Below, in pieces: positions 6,163-12,139 of a stretch of DNA of 12,139 nucleotides (position 1 is the stretch's first letter; the number at the start of each line of letters is the position of its first letter). The notes beneath the pieces are model-generated. The model made no database searches and was not told where the DNA came from. It saw only the letters and a list, made by a program, of their open reading frames with translations. The DNA lies in contig DJPE01000084.1 in assembly GCA_002439705.1 (NCBI GenBank), positions 1 to 12,139 of the forward strand, given 5' to 3'. This DNA is from Christensenella sp. UBA6420 (GTDB lineage Bacteria; Bacillota; Clostridia; Christensenellales; DTU072). The translations under genes and the position numbers were made by a program.

Positions 6163-7986
6163 TTATATGTTGTTGTTAAGAGTATCCGCTTCCTGTTTCA
6201 AGCGGGCGTATACTCTGTGCCGACGGATATGCTCGGATAATTTTTCCTGAGTTTTTTCGTCGACGTCGTTGCTTATTAAATATCTCGTGTGTTCTGCGAT
6301 ATGGATATTATGGTCGTCCGTATCTGCTACTTCGGGAGTCTTTTCTTTGAATTCCGAATTTTCTTTTTCGGCACGTTTTGCGTGCAGTTCCTTGTCGGAA
6401 AGAGCGTTTTCCCAATTCCCGAAGCCCATAATTTCGAGTATTTTCATTCTGTTTACGTCGCTCATTTTTCCGTCTTCTCCGGTAAGGACTCCGAGTTTTA
6501 CGAGTTCTTCCGCAAGGCTGCGCCTTACGCTCTGGCTGTTTACGGTTTCGTTTTCGACGTCGAACACAAGGTCGTCGCTCGTTATGTCGCTTCCCGCGAA
6601 TTCACGCATTTCGATTTCTCCCGTTTCTCCCGATATTCTTTTTAGTCTGCCGTTCGCGGCGAACTGTTTGTACAGTCTTAATATGTGTTTGCCTACTTCC
6701 ATGGCGGCTCTTCTTATGCTGCCCGTAGTGACGCTTAATCGGTTGTTGTCCTGTTCTATAATAAGGTTCAACGCGACCCCGCTCAGGTTGCTCGTGGCGA
6801 TAGTGCTGGACGTAAGGAAGTCGCTTACTCCGCTTACCGTAACGAACTCGCTAAGAAGTCTTGTTTCTTCTTCGTTAAAGTCGCTCGGCACGCCGCCCAT
6901 ATTGAGAAGCACGGGCATATTGCTGCCCTGACGGTAGACTATGATCTTGCCCGGGGCTATTCCGTCTTCTTCGATGTCGTCCACGTCTATGCTGCCGTCT
7001 TCCACCATAAGTACGCCCATAGCCATACGGTTCATATATTCGTGCTTACGATTTTTTACCGCGTTGTAGGCTCTCTGCACCGGAATAAGGCGGTCTATTA
7101 CGCTCCCGCCGAAAAACGATGCGGGTTGTTCCAAGGCTACCTGCCTTACGAACGGGAACCGTCTTAAACCGCTGTTGCCGTTCATATACGGTAAGCAGCC
7201 GTCATAAAGAACTTTGTCTTCCGCCACTACGGTAAATCTGCCGTCTGGGTTTTCCGAGTCGGGCAAGGAATACTTTTCTATGACCACGACGTACCCTTGT
7301 TTGTTGTCGACGAGTCCGTTTTTCGCAGCTCCGTTGTATACGAATTCGGGGTTAATTACGTCGACTTTACCCCCTGCCAGCTTCACGCCCCAGTGTTCTT
7401 CCACCGTTTCTTTCGGGTAAGCTCTCGCGTGAATAATGCTCTTACACTCGTCCACGTCTTTCGCCGACAGCGAGTCGGGGAAAATTTCGTACGGCGGGCA
7501 TACGGTCACTTCCACGTCCCCTTCGTAAAGTCCGTCGGAAAGGACTTTTCCTTTGTTTCCGTCCCAGCATATTTTGTAGAAACTCGTTCCGCAGATTTCC
7601 GACCAGAACGTGGCGTCGGATATTAACTTTTTGAAATTTATGTCGTGTTCGACGCTCTTTAACAGTTTAGTGGAAAACTTAGCGGCGTTGACGTCGCCGA
7701 AATCTCCCGACGCGGGACGAACGGTAATGCTCGCTCCCAACCCCGAAAACTTGGCGAGTCGCGTTTCTATAATCGGCGCGATATGGTTATAAACTCCCCT
7801 GTCCTGCCAATAATAGTCCTTGCCGCTGTCCTTAACTTCTCCGCTCGGCATCACGACGGAATACTGATTGCCCGCAAAGAAATTTGCGTTGAGCGCCCAG
7901 TTCGACTCTATGCCGCGTCTTTCTTCCTTTCTCCGCAAATAATCAGCGGTTATTTCCTTGGCAATAGTTGCGTTTTTTCTTTTCAT
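6163..7986 (-). CDS. Portal protein, P22-like
   Basis: A 607-residue portal, somewhat shorter than the P22 protein. The N-terminal helix (ITADYLRRKEERRGIESNW) is followed by NFFAGNQY, then GVYNHIAPIIETRLAKFSG (64-82) and SITVRP, the classic podoviral portal opening. The clip/stem region contains FPFVRQVALEQPASFFGGSV and DRLIPVQRAYNAVKNRKHEYMNRMA. The C-terminal part has LSGVALNLIIEQDNN (tunnel-helix region). The tail, from about 555, has the His-rich pattern DDHNIHIAEH...LSEHIRRH, common in Bacillota portals of this type. It forms the dodecameric DNA channel at one capsid vertex, binding terminase outside and the adaptor below. Its ATG overlaps the stop of the preceding 86-aa gene (ATGA), and AAGGAG is well placed. 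The frame is intact throughout. Confidence 0.88.
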   Translation of the reverse strand: MKRKNATIAKEITADYLRRKEERRGIESNWALNANFFAGNQYSVVMPSGEVKDSGKDYYWQDRGVYNHIAPIIETRLAKFSGLGASITVRPASGDFGDVNAAKFSTKLLKSVEHDINFKKLISDATFWSEICGTSFYKICWDGNKGKVLSDGLYEGDVEVTVCPPYEIFPDSLSAKDVDECKSIIHARAYPKETVEEHWGVKLAGGKVDVINPEFVYNGAAKNGLVDNKQGYVVVIEKYSLPDSENPDGRFTVVAEDKVLYDGCLPYMNGNSGLRRFPFVRQVALEQPASFFGGSVIDRLIPVQRAYNAVKNRKHEYMNRMAMGVLMVEDGSIDVDDIEEDGIAPGKIIVYRQGSNMPVLLNMGGVPSDFNEEETRLLSEFVTVSGVSDFLTSSTIATSNLSGVALNLIIEQDNNRLSVTTGSIRRAAMEVGKHILRLYKQFAANGRLKRISGETGEIEMREFAGSDITSDDLVFDVENETVNSQSVRRSLAEELVKLGVLTGEDGKMSDVNRMKILEIMGFGNWENALSDKELHAKRAEKENSEFKEKTPEVADTDDHNIHIAEHTRYLISNDVDEKTQEKLSEHIRRHRVYARLKQEADTLNNNI

Positions 7987-8243
7987 ATCTCTCCTTTTTC
8001 GGATTCGGATAGTTCCGATAACAGTTTTTTTCGCTCGGCTCGCAACTCTTCGTCGCTCATCGAGTACAGCTCTCCGTCCTTAATCTCCATATACGCTTTT
8101 ATTGCGTTTATATCGGGCGGAATATACTTTACAGACTGTTTTTCTTTGACGAGTCGTTCGTTGCCGTCGGCGTCAAGGGCAAACTCTCTGGTGGTCTCCG
8201 TCACTTCGTACCCCGTGGCTTTTTTATATAGTACGTCAAGCAT
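7983..8243 (-). CDS. Small protein resembling a free-standing terminase small-subunit C-terminal region
   Basis: An 86-residue protein. The start MLDVLYKKATGYEV, the strand-like VTETTREFALDADG, then KQSVKYIPPDINAIKAYMEIKD, resemble the K-A-x-G-Y...P-P-D-x-x-A-I segment seen near the C-terminus of phBC6A51-type and related small terminases. The rest is a charged helix (MSDEELRAERKKLLSELSE). No DNA-binding helix-turn-helix is present. The position between large terminase and portal, with TAAATG coupling to the terminase and an ATGA overlap with the portal, argues for a packaging role such as contact with the terminase or portal. The similarity is from memory of the pattern, not a search, so the name is tentative. 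GGAGG is well placed before the ATG, and the gene itself is secure. Confidence 0.72.
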   Translation of the reverse strand: MLDVLYKKATGYEVTETTREFALDADGNERLVKEKQSVKYIPPDINAIKAYMEIKDGELYSMSDEELRAERKKLLSELSESEKGEI

Positions 8244-9668
8244 TTAACCTCCGTTTTTGCTCATTTTGTAAAGTTTTTTGTACGTTTTTTCATAAATCGT
8301 CGGCTTCTTCTTCGGCGGCGAATAAGTCGGACGACTCATAATAAAGTACCGCATTTCGTCCAACGCGTGGTCGTCCCTTTTCACGGGCAAATCGTTGTTG
8401 CCCCAGCGGTAGCTTTTTATTTCCCGAATGAGATTTACGCAATTTCGGAAAATATAGATTTTCGGGGGACGGGCGGCGAAATATTCCCTGACTTTGTTTA
8501 GTCCCGCGTACATATCCTTATTGACTTTCGGATTAGCGCTGATGCCGTTTTCGTAGAACAACTCCGTCACGCTCTTCGACGAAGCGAGAGTTTTTTGTCC
8601 CGCTGCGCTGTCGATAAGAGCGTCGATATTGCCCGCCGAATTGCGTTTCCACCCTAAGCCGTCGGCGATTTCTTTTATTCTTGCGGCGTGATGAGATACG
8701 TCCTTGCCTGCTTCGTAGTGTTCCGCCACGACGTAAACGTTATCGTCGTAATCCACGCAATAGAAATGCGCGCTGAGAGGATTCCGTAATCCCGGGTCGA
8801 TAGAAATAATATTCTGCCAGTCTTCGGGCACGTAAAACGGGTCGATTACGTGAATACTCTCGTCGAATTCGGGATATACCAGACCGGAATTAGCTTTGAA
8901 CAGTCCGAACCTGCGGCTTTCGAGCATTTCTTCGCTCATTCCTTTACCGATATTCTCGACTTCTTCTTTGTCAAGGAAGGGATTGTCCGCCCATTCCATC
9001 CTTATATAGAAAACCTCTTTGTCGTTGTACCTGTTCAGATAAATCGTATCGTATACCCAGGTAAGGCCTTTAAGAGGGGTCATCGTGCCAAACAAATCGC
9101 CTTTCTTGTCCAGCACTCTCATTTTGCACTCCTCGTAAATATCCTGAGGAGGCTCTTCGTCGAACCACACGAAATCGAGACTCGCGCCCTGAAACTTTTC
9201 TCTGCCCTGGTCCGCGGATTTGAAACCTATTTTCGACAACCCGCCGAAAACGTTTCTTACCACTATGGTGTCTATAACTCCTGCGGACGGGTTCCCTTTG
9301 TTGCCCGAATGCATAACGATGTCTTCTATCCAGTCGGGGCGTAAATAGTGCAGAATTTTGCTTTGAGCCACGTCGCGTTGCACTTCGTAACTGACGCTGA
9401 CTACCCACCCCGAAACCGATTTACGGTTCTTTCTGTACGGGTGTATTCCTCTCGCCATCCACACGGTTTCCACCGCCCCGCATTCCGTCTTACCGCTGCG
9501 GTTTCCGCCGAAAACCCAACGGTTACGTTTCGGACACTTGTGAAATTCAAGCTGTTTCAGATGAACCTTTTCCCCCGTGTTATACCTGGCCAGCGTATCG
9601 TACTTATCGCGGGTGGAAAGTATTTCGTCTATCTTTTTAATTCTCGTTATTATCTCTTTTTCGCCCAT
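8244..9668 (-). CDS. terL: Terminase large subunit (DNA-packaging ATPase/nuclease)
   Basis: A complete 474-residue packaging motor protein. The Walker A motif GGNRSGKT is at 54-61. Walker B, LDFVWFDEE, is at 164-172 with D170 and catalytic E171, and the coupling motif GTMTPLKG is at 194-201. The RNase H-like nuclease domain runs from about 284: D291 in SIDPG, D353 in ALIDS (with D349 nearby), and the D432/D433/D437 cluster in RDDHALDEMRYF. These acidic residues form the metal-binding nuclease site, so both activities look intact. The C-terminus is Lys/Pro-rich. It is the first gene of the leftward run. No complete small terminase precedes it; the upstream neighbour is a divergent host-like gene. 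The ribosome binding site is modest (AAGGGAA). Its stop directly abuts the next ATG. The Walker A spacing and nuclease order are typical of the Terminase_6/Terminase_3 superfamily. Confidence 0.95.
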   Translation of the reverse strand: MGEKEIITRIKKIDEILSTRDKYDTLARYNTGEKVHLKQLEFHKCPKRNRWVFGGNRSGKTECGAVETVWMARGIHPYRKNRKSVSGWVVSVSYEVQRDVAQSKILHYLRPDWIEDIVMHSGNKGNPSAGVIDTIVVRNVFGGLSKIGFKSADQGREKFQGASLDFVWFDEEPPQDIYEECKMRVLDKKGDLFGTMTPLKGLTWVYDTIYLNRYNDKEVFYIRMEWADNPFLDKEEVENIGKGMSEEMLESRRFGLFKANSGLVYPEFDESIHVIDPFYVPEDWQNIISIDPGLRNPLSAHFYCVDYDDNVYVVAEHYEAGKDVSHHAARIKEIADGLGWKRNSAGNIDALIDSAAGQKTLASSKSVTELFYENGISANPKVNKDMYAGLNKVREYFAARPPKIYIFRNCVNLIREIKSYRWGNNDLPVKRDDHALDEMRYFIMSRPTYSPPKKKPTIYEKTYKKLYKMSKNGG

Positions 9669-9721
9669 GGTTCCCTTCGTCGTCGGGAATAAAATTTTCT
9701 TCCTTCCGTTCGACAGCTCGC

Positions 9722-9727
9722 ATTATA
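9722..9727 (-). promoter_or_regulatory. Candidate -10 box for the phage gene block
   Basis: A perfect TATAAT lies on the minus strand at 9727-9722, 53 bases upstream of the terminase ATG, in the divergent intergenic region (9669-9796). The region 17 bases upstream (9750-9745) reads CGAAAA, a poor -35 match, so the promoter may be weak or activator-dependent. I see no convincing operator palindrome nearby. The same gap must also hold the rightward promoter of the YwmB-like gene, for which I found no clear match. Confidence 0.4.
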
Positions 9728-9796
9728 AACGCAGTTATCGGTCTTTTTCGGTAAAATTCGGCACCCGAATCGACTACCGCGAATAATTATTTTTTT

Positions 9797-10231
9797 ATGG
9801 GAAATAATCGCCGTATGAAAAAATTACTTATAGTCCTTATTGCCGCGGTCGGAGTTATTCTCTATTCCGCGTCGGCTCTCATACTTTTCACCGCGGATAA
9901 AAACGCCCGCTATACCGTTTATACCGACGGATTTAATAGTGGCGAGTACGCCTTAGACTCTTTCTCCGCCTATAAAACCTGCCTTTTTGAAAGCGAAAAA
10001 GGTTTATCGGTAAAATTAAGCTGCGATTTCGACTGCGAAAAGTTTATAAAATCAGTATCCGCCGAAAAAATCTTCACGGAAAACTGCGAAGGAATTACAT
10101 TGACTTACTACCGCTCGCCCTTTATAAAAAACTATATAACCTTAAAAAACGAAAAAATTAACTTAGAAATAGCAAAAAAAACGAACGGAGAAATTATTAT
10201 AGGCACGCCGATAATTTTAGGAAGCATATAA
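9797..10231 (+). CDS. Membrane-anchored YwmB-like protein
   Basis: A 144-residue protein with an N-terminal hydrophobic segment at 9-31 (LLIVLIAAVGVILYSASALILF after MKK), either a signal peptide or a membrane anchor. A small exported domain follows. Its C-terminal part, GITLTYYRSPFIKNYI followed by INLEIAK and GEIIIGTPII (121-140), resembles the end of YwmB-family proteins of Bacillota, which carry a NLQIA...IGTP pattern. The match is short and from memory, so the family is tentative. Two ATGs are possible, 9797 and 9815; the second begins MKKLL directly before the hydrophobic core, and neither has a good ribosome binding site. It is the only plus-strand gene in the window, divergent from the terminase, and AT-richer by eye than the phage block. 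I regard it as host rather than phage. Confidence 0.6.
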   Translation: MGNNRRMKKLLIVLIAAVGVILYSASALILFTADKNARYTVYTDGFNSGEYALDSFSAYKTCLFESEKGLSVKLSCDFDCEKFIKSVSAEKIFTENCEGITLTYYRSPFIKNYITLKNEKINLEIAKKTNGEIIIGTPIILGSI

Positions 10232-10266
10232 TCCGACCAATCGTTATGCGGGATTTTTCCGTAGCA

Positions 10267-10358
10267 GTGAAGTTCAAAGCCGTGCTTTGAGTGAAGTTAT
10301 CGACATAGCGATAGTGAAGAAGACTCACGGCAGTGAAGTTCAAAACCTATGGTTTTGA
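10267..10358. repeat. GTGAAGTT-spaced multi-hairpin array
   Basis: GTGAAGTT occurs at 10267-10274, 10291-10298 and 10333-10340, with a variant GTGAAGAA at 10314-10321. Starts are 24, 23 and 19 bases apart. Each copy is followed by an inverted repeat of unrelated sequence: a 7-bp stem TCAAAGC/GCTTTGA (10274-10280, 10284-10290), a 5-bp stem TATCG/CGATA (10298-10302, 10309-10313), a weak GTGA/TCAC (10314-10317, 10325-10328), and an 8-bp stem TCAAAACC/GGTTTTGA (10340-10347, 10351-10358). The invariant part is the linker and the stems vary while keeping pairing. The array lies between the YwmB-like stop and the Bro-N terminator in an otherwise gene-free stretch. Confidence 0.7.
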
Positions 10359-10378
10359 GTTATGGATAGATAAAAGAA

Positions 10379-10399
10379 AGCAAGGCTTTTCGCCTTGCT
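10379..10399 (-). terminator. Bidirectional terminator after the Bro-N gene
   Basis: An 8-bp stem AGCAAGGC/GCCTTGCT encloses a five-base loop (10387-10391). Leftward transcripts read TTTCTTTTATC after the stem, a good U-tract 27 bases past the Bro-N stop. Rightward transcripts read CGTTTTCTTTATT, so it can also stop transcription from the YwmB-like gene after the hairpin array. Confidence 0.8.
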
Positions 10400-10426
10400 C
10401 GTTTTCTTTATTCGCGTTTTCGGAAT

Positions 10427-11272
10427 TTAATCGTTTTCTTTATCGTCGCGTCTTACTTCGAGAGCGGGTTTATCGCTTGCGTTAAGCGGAGAAACTATCG
10501 ACTGACCCAACTGGCTTTCGATATCGGTTCTTGCGTTTTTCGCTACTTTTCCGCCCCTTGTCGCAATGGTTTTACTTTTTTCAAAAGTATCGGGTTGCTC
10601 GTTTTTCGACAACGCCGTCGTGGTGACTTCCGCAAGCATATTAAGGACGAGTTCTATATCCGTCATATTGTCGCGTAAGTTTTCTTTTTTAAGTCCTTTC
10701 AGTTCTTTGTATTCCTTAACCGACATTCCGCTCCACGCTTTCGTCATTTCGTCGGTAAGTATAGCGTACTCTACCCCTTCTTTTACTCCGCGTTCTTTCC
10801 ACTCGTCCGTCAACTTCTTACGCATTTCTATCGTCTGCAACCGCTGATTTATCCAACCTTCGGTATATCCCTTTGCTCGGTAAAAATCAGCTCCGCGAAG
10901 TATCGCTTTTTCGGGGTCGGCTATTTCGTCCAATCTTTCGCTCCCCACTTGCGCAAGCCACATCTTGAACGGTTCGGCTTTCGGTGACGGTATGGACTGA
11001 ACGAGTCGTAATACGCCTTTCGTGTCAAGGCAATCAGTATTATAAGTTTTTCCGTCTTTCGGAGAACGGAGTTTCAGTCGGTTACAATTTGTAACCAACT
11101 CACTTCCTTCTTTTTTCAGTCGGTTTTTTAATACTTTCCAATAGTTATTCGGATTTGCGCTATCCGTTAAAACGGAAACGACGTCGACTACCGAAAAATA
11201 CCATTCTTCTTCGTCGGCGTTCCATATCGTTCTTACTTGTTTGTTTTCGAATACTTTGATTTTGTTTTCCAT
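10427..11272 (-). CDS. Bro-N domain protein, DinD/antirepressor-like
   Basis: A 281-residue protein. The N-terminal ~110 residues form a Bro-N DNA-binding domain: FENKQVRTIWNADEEEWYFS, VVDVVSVLTDSANPNNYWKVLKNRL and later DTKGVLRLVQSIPSPKAEPFKMWLA. The middle holds GYTEGWINQRLQTIEMRKKL and WKERGV, and the C-terminus has ATRGGKVAKNARTDIESQLG then VSPLNA, patterns shared with DinD-like and chromosomal Bro-N proteins. Such domains occur in phage antirepressors and in stand-alone chromosomal genes of unsettled role. AAGGAAAA before the ATG overlaps the stop of the upstream acetyltransferase gene, 10 bases away, so the two are probably cotranscribed. A good terminator follows. It is not part of the phage particle block and lies about 0.8 kb upstream of it across a divergent gene, so a regulatory link is speculative. 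Confidence 0.85.
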   Translation of the reverse strand: MENKIKVFENKQVRTIWNADEEEWYFSVVDVVSVLTDSANPNNYWKVLKNRLKKEGSELVTNCNRLKLRSPKDGKTYNTDCLDTKGVLRLVQSIPSPKAEPFKMWLAQVGSERLDEIADPEKAILRGADFYRAKGYTEGWINQRLQTIEMRKKLTDEWKERGVKEGVEYAILTDEMTKAWSGMSVKEYKELKGLKKENLRDNMTDIELVLNMLAEVTTTALSKNEQPDTFEKSKTIATRGGKVAKNARTDIESQLGQSIVSPLNASDKPALEVRRDDKEND

Positions 11273-11282
11273 ACGGTTTTCC

Positions 11283-11939
11283 TTATTTCAGCAGGTCTTC
11301 GGCTCGGTTGAAATTGTCCTGAATATTGTTAAAAACGGTACTTATACGCCTGCCGTCGACGAAACAATGGCTTACCGTTATATTGAGTACGAAGACTGTT
11401 TTTCCGTTTTCTTCTCTGAATTTATCCCAACATACTCTCGGACAGGAAGAAGATTCTTTATTATCGTTGCAGAGCGGATGAGTCATAGATTCGTAAGAAA
11501 GCCACGGAAGACAGGTAATATAATAGTCGTCGTATGCGGCGGAATCGTTGTAGCCGTCTTTGATTTTTTCTTCCGTTTTCGTTTCTTCCAGGACTTCGAG
11601 ACACTTTGCGTAAAAGCCTTTGTAGTCGTCTATCATCTTAAACCCTGCGTTTTCGAAAAAGCCTTGCTCTGTCATTACGGTAAAGGTAGGATTTATTACG
11701 TCGTACAGCCTAATTTCTTCCCCTACCTGCCGCATACGCATTTCGTCCACCGAATTAAGACCCTTTACGACGAGATAAAGCACGTTGATAAAAAATTTAG
11801 TTTTCGTCCTTTTAGAGTGTTCGATAACTTTCGTCACGTCCATTTTTACGTTAAGACCGAAACACGGATTCGAAAAAGTGTTGAACCACTCGTATTGCGA
11901 CGGATTTTGTAACTCTTCCTTTTTTATCACTCTGTACAT
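11283..11939 (-). CDS. Chloramphenicol acetyltransferase-family (CatA-type) protein
   Basis: A 218-residue protein, the normal CatA length. Family landmarks are YEWFNTFSNPCFGLNVKMDVT at the start, the helix FFINVLYLVVKGLNSVDEMRMR (49-70), IRLYDVINPTFTVM (76-89) and the active-site block ITVSHCFVDGRRIS with the catalytic-type His191 and structural Asp195-Gly196. Active enzymes transfer acetyl from acetyl-CoA to the drug as trimers in the cytoplasm. The residue before the histidine is Ser rather than the common His, and Arg follows DG. Divergent chromosomal members like this do not always act on chloramphenicol, so resistance should not be assumed. AGGG lies eight bases before the ATG, a weak ribosome binding site. 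It starts 26 bases after the aspartate kinase stop, so read-through from that gene is possible, and is followed after 10 bases by the Bro-N gene. Confidence 0.87.
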   Translation of the reverse strand: MYRVIKKEELQNPSQYEWFNTFSNPCFGLNVKMDVTKVIEHSKRTKTKFFINVLYLVVKGLNSVDEMRMRQVGEEIRLYDVINPTFTVMTEQGFFENAGFKMIDDYKGFYAKCLEVLEETKTEEKIKDGYNDSAAYDDYYITCLPWLSYESMTHPLCNDNKESSSCPRVCWDKFREENGKTVFVLNITVSHCFVDGRRISTVFNNIQDNFNRAEDLLK

Positions 11940-11965
11940 AATTTTTACCCTATTATTTAAGTTTT

Positions 11966-12139
11966 CTAAAAGAAAGCGTGATAAATTACGCTTATCGCCT
12001 TTTCAAGGTCGGCTGTGCTTACGCCTACAATTATGTTAATTTCGCTGCTGCCCTGATCTATCATTTTTACGTTTATATCGGCGGTGGCGAGCGCCATAAA
12101 CACTTTCGCCGCGGTACCTGCCTGATGGCTCATTCCGTG
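11966..12139 (-). CDS. lysC: Aspartate kinase, C-terminal ACT-domain end (partial)
   Basis: The last 57 codons of a gene entering from the right edge, ending with TAG at 11968-11966. The peptide reads HGMSHQAGTAAKVFMALATA, then DINVKMIDQGSSEINIIVGV and LEKAISVIYHAFF. G-M-x-H-x-x-G-x-A-A and the M-I-x-Q-G-S-S-E-x-N-I-I-V-G-V block are hallmarks of the C-terminal ACT domain that binds feedback inhibitors (lysine or threonine) in aspartate kinases. These enzymes phosphorylate aspartate in the first step of the Lys/Thr/Met and diaminopimelate pathway. The N-terminal kinase domain lies outside the window, so a homoserine dehydrogenase fusion or isozyme type cannot be decided; the stop directly after the ACT domain argues against a C-terminal fusion. 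It is host housekeeping sequence. Confidence 0.9.
   Translation of the reverse strand, partial: HGMSHQAGTAAKVFMALATADINVKMIDQGSSEINIIVGVSTADLEKAISVIYHAFF

Noticed and set aside
6269..6931. A 220-codon plus-strand open frame opposite the portal gene, rich in Ser/Leu.
   Set aside because: Composition is that of the reverse complement of the portal codons; no start context or motif.
710..9698. An 11-bp direct repeat AATAAAATTTT at 710-720 and 9688-9698 brackets the phage block and could be an attachment-site remnant.
   Set aside because: It is low-complexity AT sequence, the match does not extend, the left copy lies in the birA promoter spacer, and no integrase is present; chance is a sufficient explanation.
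10267..10340. The GTGAAGTT repeats as a small CRISPR array.
   Set aside because: Repeats are only 8 bases, spacers are 10-17 bases and are themselves palindromic, and no cas gene is present.
11241..11912. A 223-codon plus-strand open frame opposite the acetyltransferase.
   Set aside because: The opposite strand carries the CatA catalytic block and conserved segments; this frame has none.

Overview
The window appears to come from a Bacillota (Clostridia-like) chromosome. Nearly every leftward gene has an AAGGAG/GGAGG-type ribosome binding site, the genes are tightly packed, and host genes (birA, the end of an aspartate kinase gene) flank a phage-derived block. No tRNA, rRNA, CRISPR array, transposase or integrase was seen. 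Genus-level placement is not possible from the sequence alone.

Layout, left to right. Positions 1-690 hold a complete biotin ligase gene (birA, minus strand) with a good promoter immediately upstream that predicts a leaderless mRNA. Positions 709-843 hold that promoter and a hairpin terminator. Positions 844-9668 hold one uninterrupted leftward run of ten phage particle genes plus a 30-codon gene too short for routine callers. In transcription order these are large terminase, an 86-aa protein resembling the C-terminal part of small terminases, P22-type portal, scaffold, HK97-fold capsid, a 106-aa protein, head-tail adaptor, beta-rich tail nozzle, the 30-aa heptad-repeat peptide, a 242-aa coiled-coil protein and a BhlA/UviB-like holin. 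Start and stop codons commonly overlap or abut (TAAATG, ATGA, TGATG), so the block is probably one polycistronic unit. It would be driven from a TATAAT box at 9722-9727 and end at the hairpin at 800-823.

The gene order is that of a short-tailed P22-like phage. However, the block contains no integrase, repressor, replication gene, complete small terminase, tailspike, ejection protein recognisable as such, or endolysin. All its reading frames are open and well furnished with ribosome binding sites. It is therefore either a prophage trimmed at both ends or a domesticated capsid-and-short-tail particle cluster. The clean terminator and intact frames keep the second possibility open.

To the right, positions 9797-10231 (plus strand) encode a small membrane-anchored YwmB-like protein, divergent from the terminase. 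Positions 10267-10358 hold an unusual array of hairpins separated by copies of GTGAAGTT. A bidirectional terminator at 10379-10399 then ends a leftward unit consisting of a chloramphenicol acetyltransferase-family gene and a Bro-N/DinD-like gene. The window ends inside the C-terminal ACT domain of an aspartate kinase (11966-12139).
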